Origin: Rhytidiadelphus loreus
Lineage: Eukaryota > Streptophyta > Bryopsida > Hypnales > Hylocomiaceae
NCBI GenBank assembly: GCA_947034895.1
Contig: OX344764.1
Coordinates: 6,634,001 to 6,698,000, forward strand
Direction of reading: 5' to 3'
Length of the DNA: 64,000 bases
The notes under the pieces: model-generated
What the model was told of the DNA's origin: nothing
What the model saw: the letters and a program-made list of their open reading frames with translations, nothing else
Database searches by the model: none
Program-made: the position numbers and the translations under genes
In this document: piece by piece, positions 44,946 to 56,540 of the stretch
Position numbering within the stretch: the stretch's first letter is position 1
How the letters are laid out: each line of letters starts with the position of its first letter

Positions 44946-45752
44946 GGGCCCACATTCAGCCACTACAAGGTAGGTGAACTACAGACGCAGTTATGAAAAG
45001 TATGGACCACAGGCTGGAACAGCCCATGAAATACCCACGGTCGCTAGGGGCGCATGCGCTAACCCTAACACGGATACTAGGGCGACAGCGCATGGGGCGA
45101 CTGTGCATGGGGCGACCGCGGGTCCGGTCCAAGGATCCCTCGCGTCTTTCAAGGGCGACCTCGGGTGAGGGCGACCTCGGATCAGGGCGACCGCGGGTCA
45201 GGGCGACCACGGGTCAGGGCGACCTCGGGTCCTCGAGGGGGAAACACATTTCAAAATCCCCCCTCCATCAAGGCGACTGCGCATAGGGGGCGACTGCAGG
45301 TCAAGGAGAAAATGCAAACTCCTTGACCCGCAGTCGCCCCCTACGCGTAGTCGCCCATATGGAAGGGGAGGGAGACACCAAATACTTTTCCGCCCTCTAT
45401 CAGGGCGACTGCGCGTAGGGGGCGACTGCGGGTCAAGGTGGGAGACACCAAAAATTTCGAAAATGCAATCTCCCCCCTTCCATCAGGGCGACTGCGCGTA
45501 GGGGGCGATTGCGAGTCAAGGTGGGAGCAACCTAACTATTTCAAAATGCAATCTCCCCCCTTCAATCAGGGCGACTGCGCGTAGGGGGCGAGTGCGGGTC
45601 AAGGTGGGAGTCACCAGAAATTTCGAAAATGCAATCTCCCCCCTTCCATCAGGGCGACTGCGCATAGGGGGCGACTGCAAGTCCCCAGATCACTTCCAAA
45701 ATCAGACCTGGGGTTCTAGGGCGACTGCGCTTTGGGCGACTGCGGGTATGGG
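44946..45752 (+). repeat. large GGGCGACTGCGGGTC array with ~83-bp higher-order units
   Basis: From 45063 many 12-18-bp GGGCGAC(C/T)(G/T)CGGGTC copies. From about 45398 four higher-order units (starts 45398, 45482, 45565, 45648; ~83 bp) each have a GACTGCGCGTAGGG copy, a GACTGCGGGTCAAGG copy and a spacer ATGCAATCTCCCCCCTTCCA. An orphan promoter-like module (TTCAGCCACTACAAGGTAGG) sits at 44954-44973. Confidence 0.85.
45272..45355. repeat. 37-bp-arm inverted repeat in the array
   Basis: 45272-45308 and 45319-45355 are nearly perfect inverted copies around the loop AAAATGCAAA, with two or three mismatches. Transcripts could form a long hairpin. Confidence 0.8.
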
Positions 45753-46159
45753 TATGTTTCACAAGATTAATTTTTTTTTTGGGACCCCTCTCCCTTATTG
45801 TTTCTAATTCCCTTTAATCATATGTTACTTCCTCCATTTTGTTTACAAATTCAACAAGACAAAAAAGACATGATTCTGTTTTAGGTCTAAAACACTACAT
45901 CTCGTGTAGGATGTGTAAGTATTTTATGTAGGTTTAAGGATTTGATTCTAGATGAAAGTTGTATTATTGTTTTCCAAGGTCTAGGGTCTAGGGTTTAGGG
46001 TTTGGGAAACCCTTCACATTGTGAGAATAATTCTTCCATTGCCTTGCTATGTCTTTGATATGAATTGACGCCTAACATTTATTACCAATTTTGGATGTGA
46101 GATAAGGAAAAATCAATTAGAATATGCTGCAGATGCTAATTAGTGTTGGGTCAGATTGG
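45753..46159. other. no gene seen
   Basis: AT-rich spacer with a short TCTAGGGTTTAGGG telomere-like stretch near 45985. Confidence 0.5.
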
Positions 46160-46612
46160 TTGTTGGTTTAGGGCGACCGCGGGTCATCGACGAAGCAAAA
46201 AACACATTTGAATCAGGGCGACTGCGCGTAGGGGGCGACTGCGGGTCAAGGAGGGAGACTAATTTTCTGGAAAATGCAAACTCAATCTCCAGTGGGGTGA
46301 CTACGCGTAGGGGGCGACTGCGGGTCGAAGAGACTTCTTTGTAGGCGACCGCGTGTGCAAGTTTCGGTATGGTTTAGTTGGTACCCGCGGTCGCCCACGA
46401 TCCACAGTCGCCCTTGATGCGCAGTCGCCCATTTCAGCGCTCCAAAAACGCGCAGTCGCCCATTCCCGCTGTCTTCAGACCCGTAGTTGCCCCTCCTCAG
46501 ACCCGCAGTCGCCCTACTTCAGACCCGCAGTCGCCCTACTTCAGACCCGCAGTCGCCCCCTCCCGATCCGCAGTCACCCAAACGCACGCGCCCTGAGGCG
46601 ACTTCGGGTACT
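46160..46612. repeat. GGGCGACTGCGGGTC arrays, both orientations, upstream of D3
   Basis: 46167-46345 carries the motif on the + strand; 46383-46605 carries it on the - strand (GACCCGCAGTCGCCC), about ten copies. The strand flips 40 bp apart. Confidence 0.85.
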
Positions 46613-46655
46613 TAAGCGTTAGCCCCACTTTCGATTCTCACCTTACTTTAGCCTT

Positions 46656-46745
46656 GCGCACTGTCTTTCACCTACCTTCAGGTGGCTGGATGCGTGCCCG
46701 TGGGCTGGGGTTTCAATTGGGGGGGGAATTTTTACCCTTTCAATC
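46656..46745 (+). promoter_or_regulatory. shared promoter/leader module of D3
   Basis: GCGCACTGTCTTTCACCTAC, then GTGGCTGGATGCGTGC, GCTGGGGTTTCAATT and GGGGGGGGAATTTTTACCC. Nearly the same series lies upstream of D4 and, in part, D2. The ATG follows at 46789. Confidence 0.6.
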
Positions 46746-46788
46746 TACGAATTTTGAACTACGGTTTTGAATTGTTCCTAAGTACAAC

Positions 46789-48381
46789 ATGGCTTTTCCA
46801 CATGAAGGCAACACTACAAGGAGAAAGTCTTTATGGGATTTGGACCTTGATGATCCAATTTTTTTCGAGGTTCCGATAGCTGTAAATGAAAACGAAGAAG
46901 GAGGGAGTCAAGAGCGACGGAAGGGCAAGAAGCAGAAGTCAGCACATGACAAGGACTCCAACTATCCTCCCCCAAGTTATACCCGATATGCATACAAAGC
47001 GTGTCTCCAGTGGTACGCAGGGAAAAGTGTACAATTCTTGGAGGCAAGCTATTTGAGGTGTCCTACAACTGGTAGTGTGGCCTTGCCAAACGATTTACAA
47101 GCACGGATTTTAACCAAGCTAAAGGGATCCGATGATTTCGCAGACATTGACTTGACATATTCTTCGAGACTATTTGAATGGCTTGATAACACATTGAAAG
47201 CGGTGATGTTCAATACCAAGAAATTGATGGAGGAACATCGACCGTTTCTTCCGATAGTAGAGGAATCAGAAGACATCAAGGCATTCCGCCAAAAAATGGA
47301 GCGGTGGTCCAACGCAGTGAAGAAATTGGCAAGAGGCTCGGCAAGGGGTTTTAAGTGGAAAAATGCAGCGGTGCGCTCAGCATTTGCACGAGATGGTGGA
47401 TTGTGTATCACGTGGATCCCCGATACGGCGAAAGTGGTGCCCCTTAGTGCTTTTGAACGTGAAGGGGGGTATGCAAAAGTGCGTAAGGTACGCATTGAAG
47501 GAATGGATACAATTCCAAGCTACATCGCTTTTGCTGGGAAAGTATCCAAGGCAATAAACCCGCGCGAGGGGAGAGCGCAACGATCCATGGAGGCCCTTGC
47601 ATGCCCCTTGAACCACCCTGGCATCATTAAGTTTTTTGCCATTCATTCTCGCACGAATGAAGCGTACACTTTGTGGTGGAATGGGGGCCATTTGAATGAG
47701 TTGAGGCATTTAGATCGTTTTGTATCACCAACCATTGACTGGCATGAAATGCAAAAAGCCACAAGACTTCCTGAAGAGAAACAAAAAGAACTTGGTCTCT
47801 TCCGAAGGCACAAGGCAAAGTTGGCATGGGCTTTAGTATATGTGACAAATCTCATGCACAAGTGCCGCATGCTACACAATGACTTGTCTCCCATGAACAT
47901 CATGTTGCATTTTCCGGATTATTCAAACGACATAATCAACATTGGAATTTGTGATTTTGGAATATCAAGTCGTTTTGACGAAAACGCGCCTTCACATTTT
48001 GGAAAGCCATCTGAGGCCGAGAGGGATCAATACTGAGAAGGTCGTTGGTGGGTTGCCCCGGAGTTGTTTTATGCATATGGACCTCCAAATTCCGATACAA
48101 GCATACCGATCATGCAACAACGGTATAAATATACGCAATAGTCAGACTCGTATTCTATTGGGAAGTTGACCGAATGGATGAAAATTGGTGATATAGACGA
48201 TTGGGACAAGGATTTGTTCAAGAACCGCGAGGGATCAATGTACTTTGGAATGAAGTTGCGTGAACTCGTGAACACTGACCCAAAGAAGAGACCAACGTGT
48301 ATAGAGATCACAAATTCCCTTATGTCTCCACCATGGTCCATGATGCCCACCGAATTGGTGTTCCGAGACTCACCTTTGTAA
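46789..48381 (+). pseudogene. cargo protein D3: protein-kinase-like, two in-frame stops
   Basis: The frame of 531 codons runs from ATG to TAA and is broken by TGA 48034 and TAG 48139. CGA and CAG at these places fit (Y[R]EGRWWVAPELF and YTQ[Q]SDSYSIGKL). Residues 1-220 are unassigned, starting basic and Asp/Lys-rich. The kinase domain follows: Gly-loop-like GGYAKVRKVRI, Ala-x-Lys-like IAFAGK, catalytic loop LHNDLSPMNIML (H363, N364, D365; HND in place of HRD), DFG at 389-391, APE-like VAPELF, and KRPT near the end. Key catalytic residues are present, so the ancestral protein was probably an active Ser/Thr- or Tyr-type kinase. Its partners may be the WCHI-domain proteins encoded nearby (inference). 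Confidence 0.7.
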
Positions 48382-50142
48382 TAGGATAGTCTAGAGCAAG
48401 AGTTTAGTGCTGCAAGCAATGAGCTTGGTGGCCAATTATGTGTTGCTTACTTTGTAATATTTTCCTATAATATATGAAGGAATTTTATGCTATGCGCCTT
48501 GTCTTTAGAAAAACAATTACTCAATGGGCTATTTGTCAAATTGTATATATTGAATATGGCCTTTTACACATTGTTATGCAAAGTATAACAACTTTTGAAT
48601 TCAAATGTTCTTGGTCCTTTTTGATTCCGTAGTATATAATGGACGCAAGGAAAATAAGAAAATGAAAATAAATTAGTTGGTAATTGATGTTGAAGACTTG
48701 TATTATTTCTTGAATAAAATGTGCTAGTATGCACTTGAAAGGAGTTTTACTTTCATGGTCATTGAATTCAAATAGTTGTTTTTTCAATCCCTAAAAAAAT
48801 GTAAGCCATACATCATTTACATTCTCTTATTATTTTTTCTATTTCCAAAAATAAAAGCAAGTTGGTTTTTTTTTCCTATTTATTCTAATTCAAATATAGG
48901 AAACATACATTTTAGACATTTTTAGACTTTTCCTTTTTATTCGTACTTTACCTATTTCAAAATAGATGAGAGATGTTTTTATTTATTTATTTAACCTTTT
49001 TCGCTCTCGTCCTATTTATTTTATTTGGAAAAAGGAAGTTCATTGACTTCTTGCGACCCCTTTTTTTTTTTGAGACAATGAAACAAGAGTGGATATTGCA
49101 AAAAAGATATGTAGCCATAATCTTTGTCATTTATTAAACACGCAATTCGAGAAAACTTGGATGAATTCAATAATAAATGTAAATCTGGTTTTACCATATA
49201 TATTATTCCTAGTAGCATAATGTTTTCCTACCATATTCTTTTTTTTGGTATATGTCATCCAAATTGATAAAAACACACATTCTTTCATAGATGGTTGGAG
49301 TATGATATAAGTCCAACAATGACTTTCATTTATAGATTTGTGTCCGTACAAGAAATTTAGTTATTAGGCATGTAATTTACCAAAATTAGTGTGTGTAACA
49401 TAGTATGTAATTTGAGTCTACATCCAAAAATACATAATGAACATCTCATGTCAAAACAATTACAAAGACATTATTGTTACAATTGCAATGGTTAATACTT
49501 AATAATCATAACATTGGTTATTAACAATTGAATTAGTTATTAACAATAAAATTAGTCATTAACAATGAAATAAGTCATTTACAATAAAATTAAGAATTAA
49601 CAATGAAATTAATTAATAAGAAAAAAATTAGTTAACAAGAACTTCTTCTAAAACAATTGCAAAGATTTAACTTTTGTTCAGATAATCAATAAGGAATCCA
49701 TTTGTACCACAACCGACCTCAACCCTAATGGCTCCCCAAATATAGTATAAAGTATAAACTAGTATTCCATAAATTTTGCAACACAAATGGGATTGAGCTC
49801 ACAATCCTTTTTTTTTCCCTTGAGATTTGGTGCTCAAAAGCAACAAAAAATTTAGGCTAGCTATAAGCTATAGGAATTTTTTAGGAAAATTTTGGATGAA
49901 ATTGCTAGAAAAACTTCAACTTCTAGAAAAGTCTTCGATGAAATTGCCACAATGTAAATGAAAATAGAATTTTAGATACTTAGTATCACATTTTCTATCC
50001 AGTACGTGGATGAATGTTGAAGCTTGGAGCCCCTCCGTAACATTTAGTATCGCCACTTTCCCAGCGCAAGGAAAAATGGAAAAAAATATCACAATCTATA
50101 AACATGTACTAAGAAAGAAAAGAAAAGTCCATGCATTAATAG
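48382..50142. other. AT-rich, no gene seen
   Basis: Includes TTAACAATGAAATTAGT-type short repeats at 49490-49640. ORFs here are short and AT-driven. Confidence 0.55.
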
Positions 50143-50500
50143 ATGGACCCGCGGTCGCCTGGGACCCGCTGTCGCCCAGGACTCGCTATCGCCCAGGACC
50201 CGCGGTCGCCTTCGCAAAGTGGACCCGCGGTTGCCTAGGACCCGCAGTCGCCCTGGACCCGCGGTCGCCCACTCGCCCAGGCTCCTTTGACCCGCGGTCG
50301 CGTTGGAGCACCTGTCCAGACCCGTAGTCGCCCCACTCTAGGACCCGCGGTCGCCCTGGAGCACTTGCACTGACCCGCAGTCGCCCCACTTCCGGACCCG
50401 CGGTCACCCTGGAGCATTGGGCTGACCCACACTCGCCCCACTTCAGGACCCGCACGCGCCCCAGGGGCAACCTCGGGTACATCAGCGTTCTCCTCCACCC
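50143..50500 (-). repeat. GACCCGCGGTCGCCC array upstream of D4
   Basis: About fifteen copies on the minus orientation of the D-specific motif, ending 300 bp before the D4 ATG. Confidence 0.88.
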
Positions 50501-50531
50501 GCAGTTGCCATTAAATTTTCCCTGGCATTCT

Positions 50532-50620
50532 GCGCACTGTCTTTCACCTGCTGACGTGGCTGAATGCGTGCACAGAAGCTAGGGGTTTGAGTTGTGGGGG
50601 GGGATTTTTGTCCCTTTGCA
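50532..50620 (+). promoter_or_regulatory. shared promoter/leader module of D4
   Basis: GCGCACTGTCTTTCACCTGC, GTGGCTGAATGCGTGC, GCTAGGGGTTTGAGTT and a G-run followed by ATTTTTGTCCC. This is the closest match to the D3 module. A hairpin (CGGTTTAGG at 50727 with CCTAAACCG at 50744) follows before the ATG. Confidence 0.6.
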
Positions 50621-50793
50621 CAGCTCATTTTATTCACGCTTGGATGACATAGGGTGTTTCACGAGAACATTGTATTTTTGTAAATGTTAAATGTGATAGG
50701 ATTACGTTTAGCATTTTTTACACCTACGGTTTAGGCTTGCAACCCTAAACCGCATAGTACTTAGTTGGCTACTTTTGAGACGAAGTGATCGTT

Positions 50794-52284
50794 ATGGAGG
50801 GCGAGGACTCTCAACCGCCACACGGTATGTCAAGATACCGACTTCGGCTCAACAAAAAGGCGGTTCGTGACAAGGATCGTAAAAGGAGCGGCAAACCTCG
50901 CAAGAAGCGTGTACCCATCTTGTTGCATCCAAAGATGAAGGCCTTTTTGGGATGGGAAGTAGAACCAGAGCCTTGGACATATGAAACTGTAAACAAATAT
51001 GTGGATTGGTGCCACATCAACAAGTTGTTCCCGTTTTGGCGACACCCTTTGCACGTGAAGTCTAATAAGGCAAATTTGGCTTACTGCAAGAGTGTTGTCT
51101 TCCAGCGAAGGTGTTTGGAGGTATGGCAACAACTCTATTTGGAGTCCCAGCCTTATCGAAATGACAACTTCTCTTTCTATCTTGTGCAAATGGTGTACGT
51201 TGAAGTTCAATTGAAGAAAAAGGTAGATTGGACAACCTTGAAGGAGCTTCCTATCGGTGACCGCCCGGACAGACCGATAGTGCTGGATGAAGAAGGACTT
51301 CTTCAAACAAATCAGAAGCTTTTAGAGGCAAAGCCTGGCAAGTTGGCTGTTGGTGATGACCAAGTTCAATGGTCTTCAACTTCTAGCTCAGATGAGCACA
51401 CTCACGAATACGATGGATATTCTTTTGAGAGTGACGACGAAGACATTGGCAAAGAAAAACAAGAGGCGGCTGAAGACGTTCAAGTTGACAAGAAGGGCAA
51501 GAGGAAGCTTGAGGAGCCGCAATCATTGTCCAAGATTCAAAAACAAAGCGAAGATGTTCATGTACCGATCAATGTGGACCGTTTTGGTGCAGACATTGGG
51601 TCTAGTGAAAGTAGTGACAATGATTCGGAAGACAATTTGGAGATGTTGGGCACTAAGATCGAAAGTGCACGAGCAGCTTTGACTTCAATAGTAGCGGATC
51701 TTATGAATTTGAAAGAGAAGGTACAACATCTTCCAGTGAATCCAACTATTGTGGATGGGTTGAAGAAGGAGTTAGAGGCGACTGAAAACGCCGTTGCTGA
51801 AAATGAGAAGATTTACTCTAAGTTAAACAAAAGTAGAGTAAATTATTTCAAGAAGATCGAAGACGGGCGAGCATACATTTCCGATGATTTAGCGGTGCTT
51901 CAAAATAAACTTGATCTTTTGCAACGTGATAAATGGTCCCATCAAAGCGAAAGGAGAAGCTTGAATCTTCAAATACGTGAGCTAGAGATGGAATATTATG
52001 ATGATGCCTTAAAAGAAGCCAAAAAAGAGGGCATCTTGGCTTTAGCTCCGGATTATGGTAGCAATACAGAAGAAAGAGCAACGCTTTTTTATTTGGTGAA
52101 GCTACTGGAGAAAAAACAAGAGTTGTTGCACGAGGGCATATTGGACTTGGAGCGCCACATCCTTTAATTTAAGGAATGGCGCAAGTGGGCCTATGAAGGC
52201 ATAGGTGCCACCCGTGCGGAACTTCAAAGAATGAGACCGGAGCCCAAAGAAAGTGACTTTGTGAATAGTGAAAAAAATGCTTAG
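50794..52284 (+). pseudogene. cargo protein D4: WCHI-domain coiled-coil protein, one late TAA
   Basis: ATG at 50794, 457 codons to TAA at 52165-52167. The frame then stays open with coding character for 38 codons (FKEWRKWAYEGIGATRAELQ...) to TAG at 52284; CAA at the stop fits. It may be functional with a short truncation. The N-terminal domain matches D2 and D5: EPEPWTYETVNKYVDWCHIN, KLFP, NKANLAYC, QRRCLEVWQQLY, VYVEV and KKKVDWTTLKE. Next come an acidic Ser/Asp-rich linker and a C-terminal coiled coil (~residues 290-457). It follows a GCGAC array and the shared promoter module. Function unknown. Confidence 0.6.
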
Positions 52285-53956
52285 TGGTTGGATCTAGTGT
52301 GGTAGAAAAAAACAATTTGGCCTTCCAATTTTTGATTTTCCAAAGGTTTTGTGGAATAAAGAAATTCACACCTTTGTTTTTGAAATGTACATATGTTTTT
52401 ATTATATTTTGAATACGAGGGCTATGAATTTGGTGTCTTTGCAAGAATGGATGTCAGAGATGGTACCTACAGGCTGAAATTTGGGACTGAATTTTTGAAA
52501 CTTTATTTGAAGATAGAAAAAACGATTACCTTTGTGGTAATATAACTTTTTTTCCAATCGGTGCCCGGGAACAAAAGTTATGCCCATATAGTCCAAACTC
52601 CAAAGCAGGGGAGAATGGGCAGCAAAAAAATGTGACAAGCATTTGAATTTATTTTTCTAAGTTTTTTTCCCTCATAGATTATAATTTTGTCTATCCGAAA
52701 AGCTTTTTTTCATTTCATTTGGATATTTTATGAGAAAGTTATGGACAATCTTGTTTATTGGGCAATTAGAGCTTCTGGTGGGAAAAATACCTTGTAAGAT
52801 TAATTTAGGAACGCAATTTTGGCAATTGTTCAAGAAAAGAAGTTTGACATGGTTTAGTTTGCTTGCAACAACAATTTGACCGTGGGGATTAGTGCATTTT
52901 AATTCTATCTTAGAAAGAAAATAGATTTTCATTCAATCTCATATGTACTTCTATTCTACAAGTTTTTTAAGAATGAAAATTAAGTTTTTTTGAAAACCTT
53001 TTTTTTATTTAGACTCTCAACTCAATTCTCCACTATATTTGTTTAAAGCTCAAAACTCTGTAGTGCAAGAAATTAAAGTGAAAAATGTTAAAAGTCAAAT
53101 AATGTAGTCCAGCAATGTGCTGAAAAAATTGTTTTTTTCACTCTAAATGCGGATATCTTGCAATCTGTAAGATGAAAAATTCTGAAATTTTTTCCACACA
53201 TTCTCATACTAGTAAGGTGTAAGATCCTATGGTTATGTGTGGGAAAAAAACAATTTTCAAAAACAATTTTGGATACTTTAAGAAATTGTTGAGTAGAAGT
53301 AGGTAAGATGTAGTTGTAAAATTTAAATAATGAATATCTCTAAAATGAAATGAAAATGGTGAGAGTGTGCTATCAAGTGAAGTTAACTATGTGACCGGAC
53401 CTAATTTTTTTTTAGATTGTAGAAATTGCCTGGAGAAACAAATCCTACAAGCAACTTTTAAAAGAAGAAGCTGTAGACTCAAGTTGCCCGCCAAAGAAAA
53501 TGGTCCATAACTTTCTCATAAAAAATCTGAATGGAATGAATCAAATTTTTCCATGTAAACCAAAACATGTTGTATGAGAAAAAAATCCAAAAGGAAAAAA
53601 TTCATTAAAAGATTTGAAGATAGCAATTTTGTGGGGACCGTGTATGGAATCATTGTGTGAGGCATTACAACAAATGTATTTGCATTTCACCAATTACATT
53701 TTAGGCTACAAATGTATAAGTATGCCCAAACCTTCAAAACCAAAGCAATAGAAGGTTGTTGTCCATAAGCATAGTAGTACAATACACAGCCAAGGCGGTA
53801 TAGTTTTAGAAGCCAACATCTGAACCCTAACTTTTGCTAGAGTACTACATTGTGCGAGTATGGATATACTATGGCCCTTATACTATGGGCCTTACATCTT
53901 GTATACTACTACGATTAACTAGAACCACCGTTGAAGTAAGTATCTCATAGAAATAT
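52285..53956. other. AT-rich, no gene seen
   Basis: Several diverged blocks share TTTGAGAAAGTTATGG/TTTTCATTTGGAT wording, which suggests old tandem duplication. No coding sequence is supported. Confidence 0.5.
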
Positions 53957-56356
53957 TTAGTTCAAGTCCATTGGATTGTTATGAGAACCACTCGTTGCAC
54001 CTTGTTCGTAATCATTGGACTCTCCAACAACGAGTTTCTTCTTAGCACGAGTCCTTGAAGCAGGTCCATCTGCTTCTAAAATAGATTCCAAGACATTGGA
54101 GTTCTTGAGAGCTTCAAGTGTCCTTTTAGTTTGCGGAGAGTGTAACTCCAATAGATAATCGAGTGCTTGGCTTTGATAATAAGGCCCGTATGTTGAGTCG
54201 AGGTAAGCCATACTATTCAAGTCTTCTGGAGTGGCATTTTCATCACGATTAGCCCCTTGTTCACCTTCAAAATTCCAACGGTGTCCTTCCGGATGAGCAC
54301 CCCACTTGAAGGTTTGGGATGTCTTATCAAAATATCCACCAAGGCATTGAAAAAAAAACGCCCTCTTCCCTGCATTGTGAGCTCCTTTTCCCATAAGGTT
54401 GAATGCCACTCTTAGAATTTCACGTGGGTCCGTTTCCCAATTCAATTGTGAGGCAGCAGCTCCCATTTCTTGATCATGTAGGCCTTCTCGCCAACTCCAA
54501 AGCAAGTCTCGTCCCCAAAATCGTGTCTATGCCGTCGTGTCTCTATTGTGTTCCCAAGAAGGTGGCATGTAAGTCATCAAGTTGAACATGGTATACAAGC
54601 GATCATGGAATGGTGCTGCACAAATCACACATCGTCGTCTAATCAGACATTGAGTGATGAGACACTGAGGATGGTACACATGTGTACATGATCCAAGTGC
54701 CCATCCTCCTTCTGGCCCAAATTGTTCTAGACATATGGGGCATTTGGTATGATCCAAGACGAAATGAGCTGGCTTTGGCCACAATAGACTTTGGTCTTTT
54801 TCGTTGAAGTGACTAGACATCTGATTTCCATGGTCCCAACCATTTTGTGCCCAGTCTATGACATTTTTTTCCGCCACGTCAAGCATGGACATGTTATCCG
54901 GAAACATGTCCTCCATCAATGCCCATGATGTCAATCCATTCTCTCGTTTAGGGCATTTGCTACAAAGTTCTTCGAAACTTTGTCTAGCTCTTTCGCAACT
55001 TGTTGAGATCGATCCACGGAGAGAATGCACGCGACCTTCCAATGATAGTATGTCGCTGCCAACACTGCCAACTTCTCTCGAAGCATTCTATTTTCCTCAG
55101 CCAAATCAAGTTCCTTTGATGATTGTAGATGTGGAATGGCAGGAAACGAAAGTGAATCCTAAGTCCCTTGCAAACCATCAACGTGCGGATTGCTAGAATC
55201 TCTTGAGACGAACGGAAGTGGTGCCATTGGAAGAATTGAAGAATGCTTCGTACGCTTGGCAGGGGGAGAAAGATGAATGACATCGCTGGTGAGGTCCCCA
55301 TTGTTGAGAAATGAGAGCATTTTTTTGTTCACATGTAGACCGCCATTTCTTCACATCACCTTCTAAGGTTGCAATTTGTGCATCCTTGGTCTTCAAGAGG
55401 TCGAGAGCCTTCGCCAACGTCATCGCATTGTGAACAACATCAGATTCAGACTGTGGAATGGGAATGTGACTTGTGGCACATACGGGTGAGTCGTCACTTA
55501 AAGCAAAGTCGAAGACGTTGCTGGCGTCTTGTGGTGGCAAGATTGGAGTCGCAATTGTGGTTGAGGCTAATGCCAATCTAATTTTCGTGGTGGACCGTCG
55601 CACCTTCGCAGGATGTTTCATCTTTTTTCCCCGCGATGATGAAGCGGCTTGAACATTTGGATCTGGAACTGGAACTGGAACTGGAACTTGGACGGGGGTG
55701 ATAATCTGCTCCTTCACTCGTACAAGCTTAGGAATCCGTGTGCCATCTGAATCATTATCCTCTTCTGATTCTTCCGTGTCCACCTCTTGAGTTTCTTTGT
55801 TTTGTGGATCACTTCGAAAAGGCCCAAGTCCACCCTCCGGAAATTTGAGAACCCCTCTTGGAATTATTCCAACTTCTGGACGCTCCACGTAGGTACTTTC
55901 TTTAATCGTGGTCCAGTCAACTTGTTTGTTCAAGGCGACCTCAGCATAGGCACCTCTAACAATGAACAAAGGGGCCTCATTCCTATCTACAAAAGGGGTT
56001 TTGTAGAGGACCTGCCACAATTCTAAACACCTTCGTATGAAAGCTGGATTTTCACAATACTTCAAATTTGCCTTGTTATTGTGTCGGTTGTGATGATGGT
56101 GCCATGCCGGAAAGAACTTCCCGATGTGACACCATTCAATGTAGTCTTCGCACACCTGCATACTCCAAGGCTCTGGCTCCTCGTTCCACTCTTTGAAAGC
56201 TAGGTGGTTATCATTGTTCAACACATGCCATCGCTTCTTGTGAATGTTACCCCTCTTTTTTCTAGTCTTGTCTTTGGCAGCCTTCCTAATTGCACCAGGA
56301 GTGCGTACAGTGGAAAAACCCGGAAGGGACCCATTACTGCTACCTCCAGTTGCCAT
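53957..56356 (-). pseudogene. cargo protein D5: WCHI-domain, coiled-coil and RING protein, frameshifts and stops
   Basis: ATG at 56356. The first ~345 codons are clean and carry the WCHI domain: EPEPWSMQVCEDYIEWCHIG, KFFP, NKANLKYC, IRRCLELWQVLY, AYAEV and KQVDWTTIKE. Near 55320, at a T7 run, the coding frame shifts. The new frame reads NNGDLTSDVIHLSPPAKRTK, meets TAG 55161 and continues as a leucine-rich coiled coil. A second shift near 55000 returns to the first frame. That part carries a RING-type finger at ~54742-54615 (CPICLEQF...CTHVYHPQCLI...CVIC), typical of E3 ubiquitin ligases. TAG 54529 precedes a last block of ~185 codons ending TAA 53957. The frameshift at a homopolymer could be an assembly error. 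Confidence 0.6.
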
Positions 56357-56540
56357 GAGATTTGCGGACGTCGCAAAATTCTAAGAACCAAATGATAGCA
56401 AAAAATAGTATATATATTATCCAAAAGGGTCACGCATGCAGCCAACAAAGGTTGCAAGACAGAAAGCCTCAATGGAAAATGAAGGTGATAGCATGATGAT
56501 GGGCTACTGGCTATATAGGGCAAGTGACTTCGGTCTAGGG

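Noticed and set aside
7132..55161. Firm claim that TAG is decoded as glutamine
   Set aside because: TGA stops also interrupt genes and TAG or TAA end several well-bounded genes. Cytosine deamination explains the bias without recoding. Kept only as an alternative.
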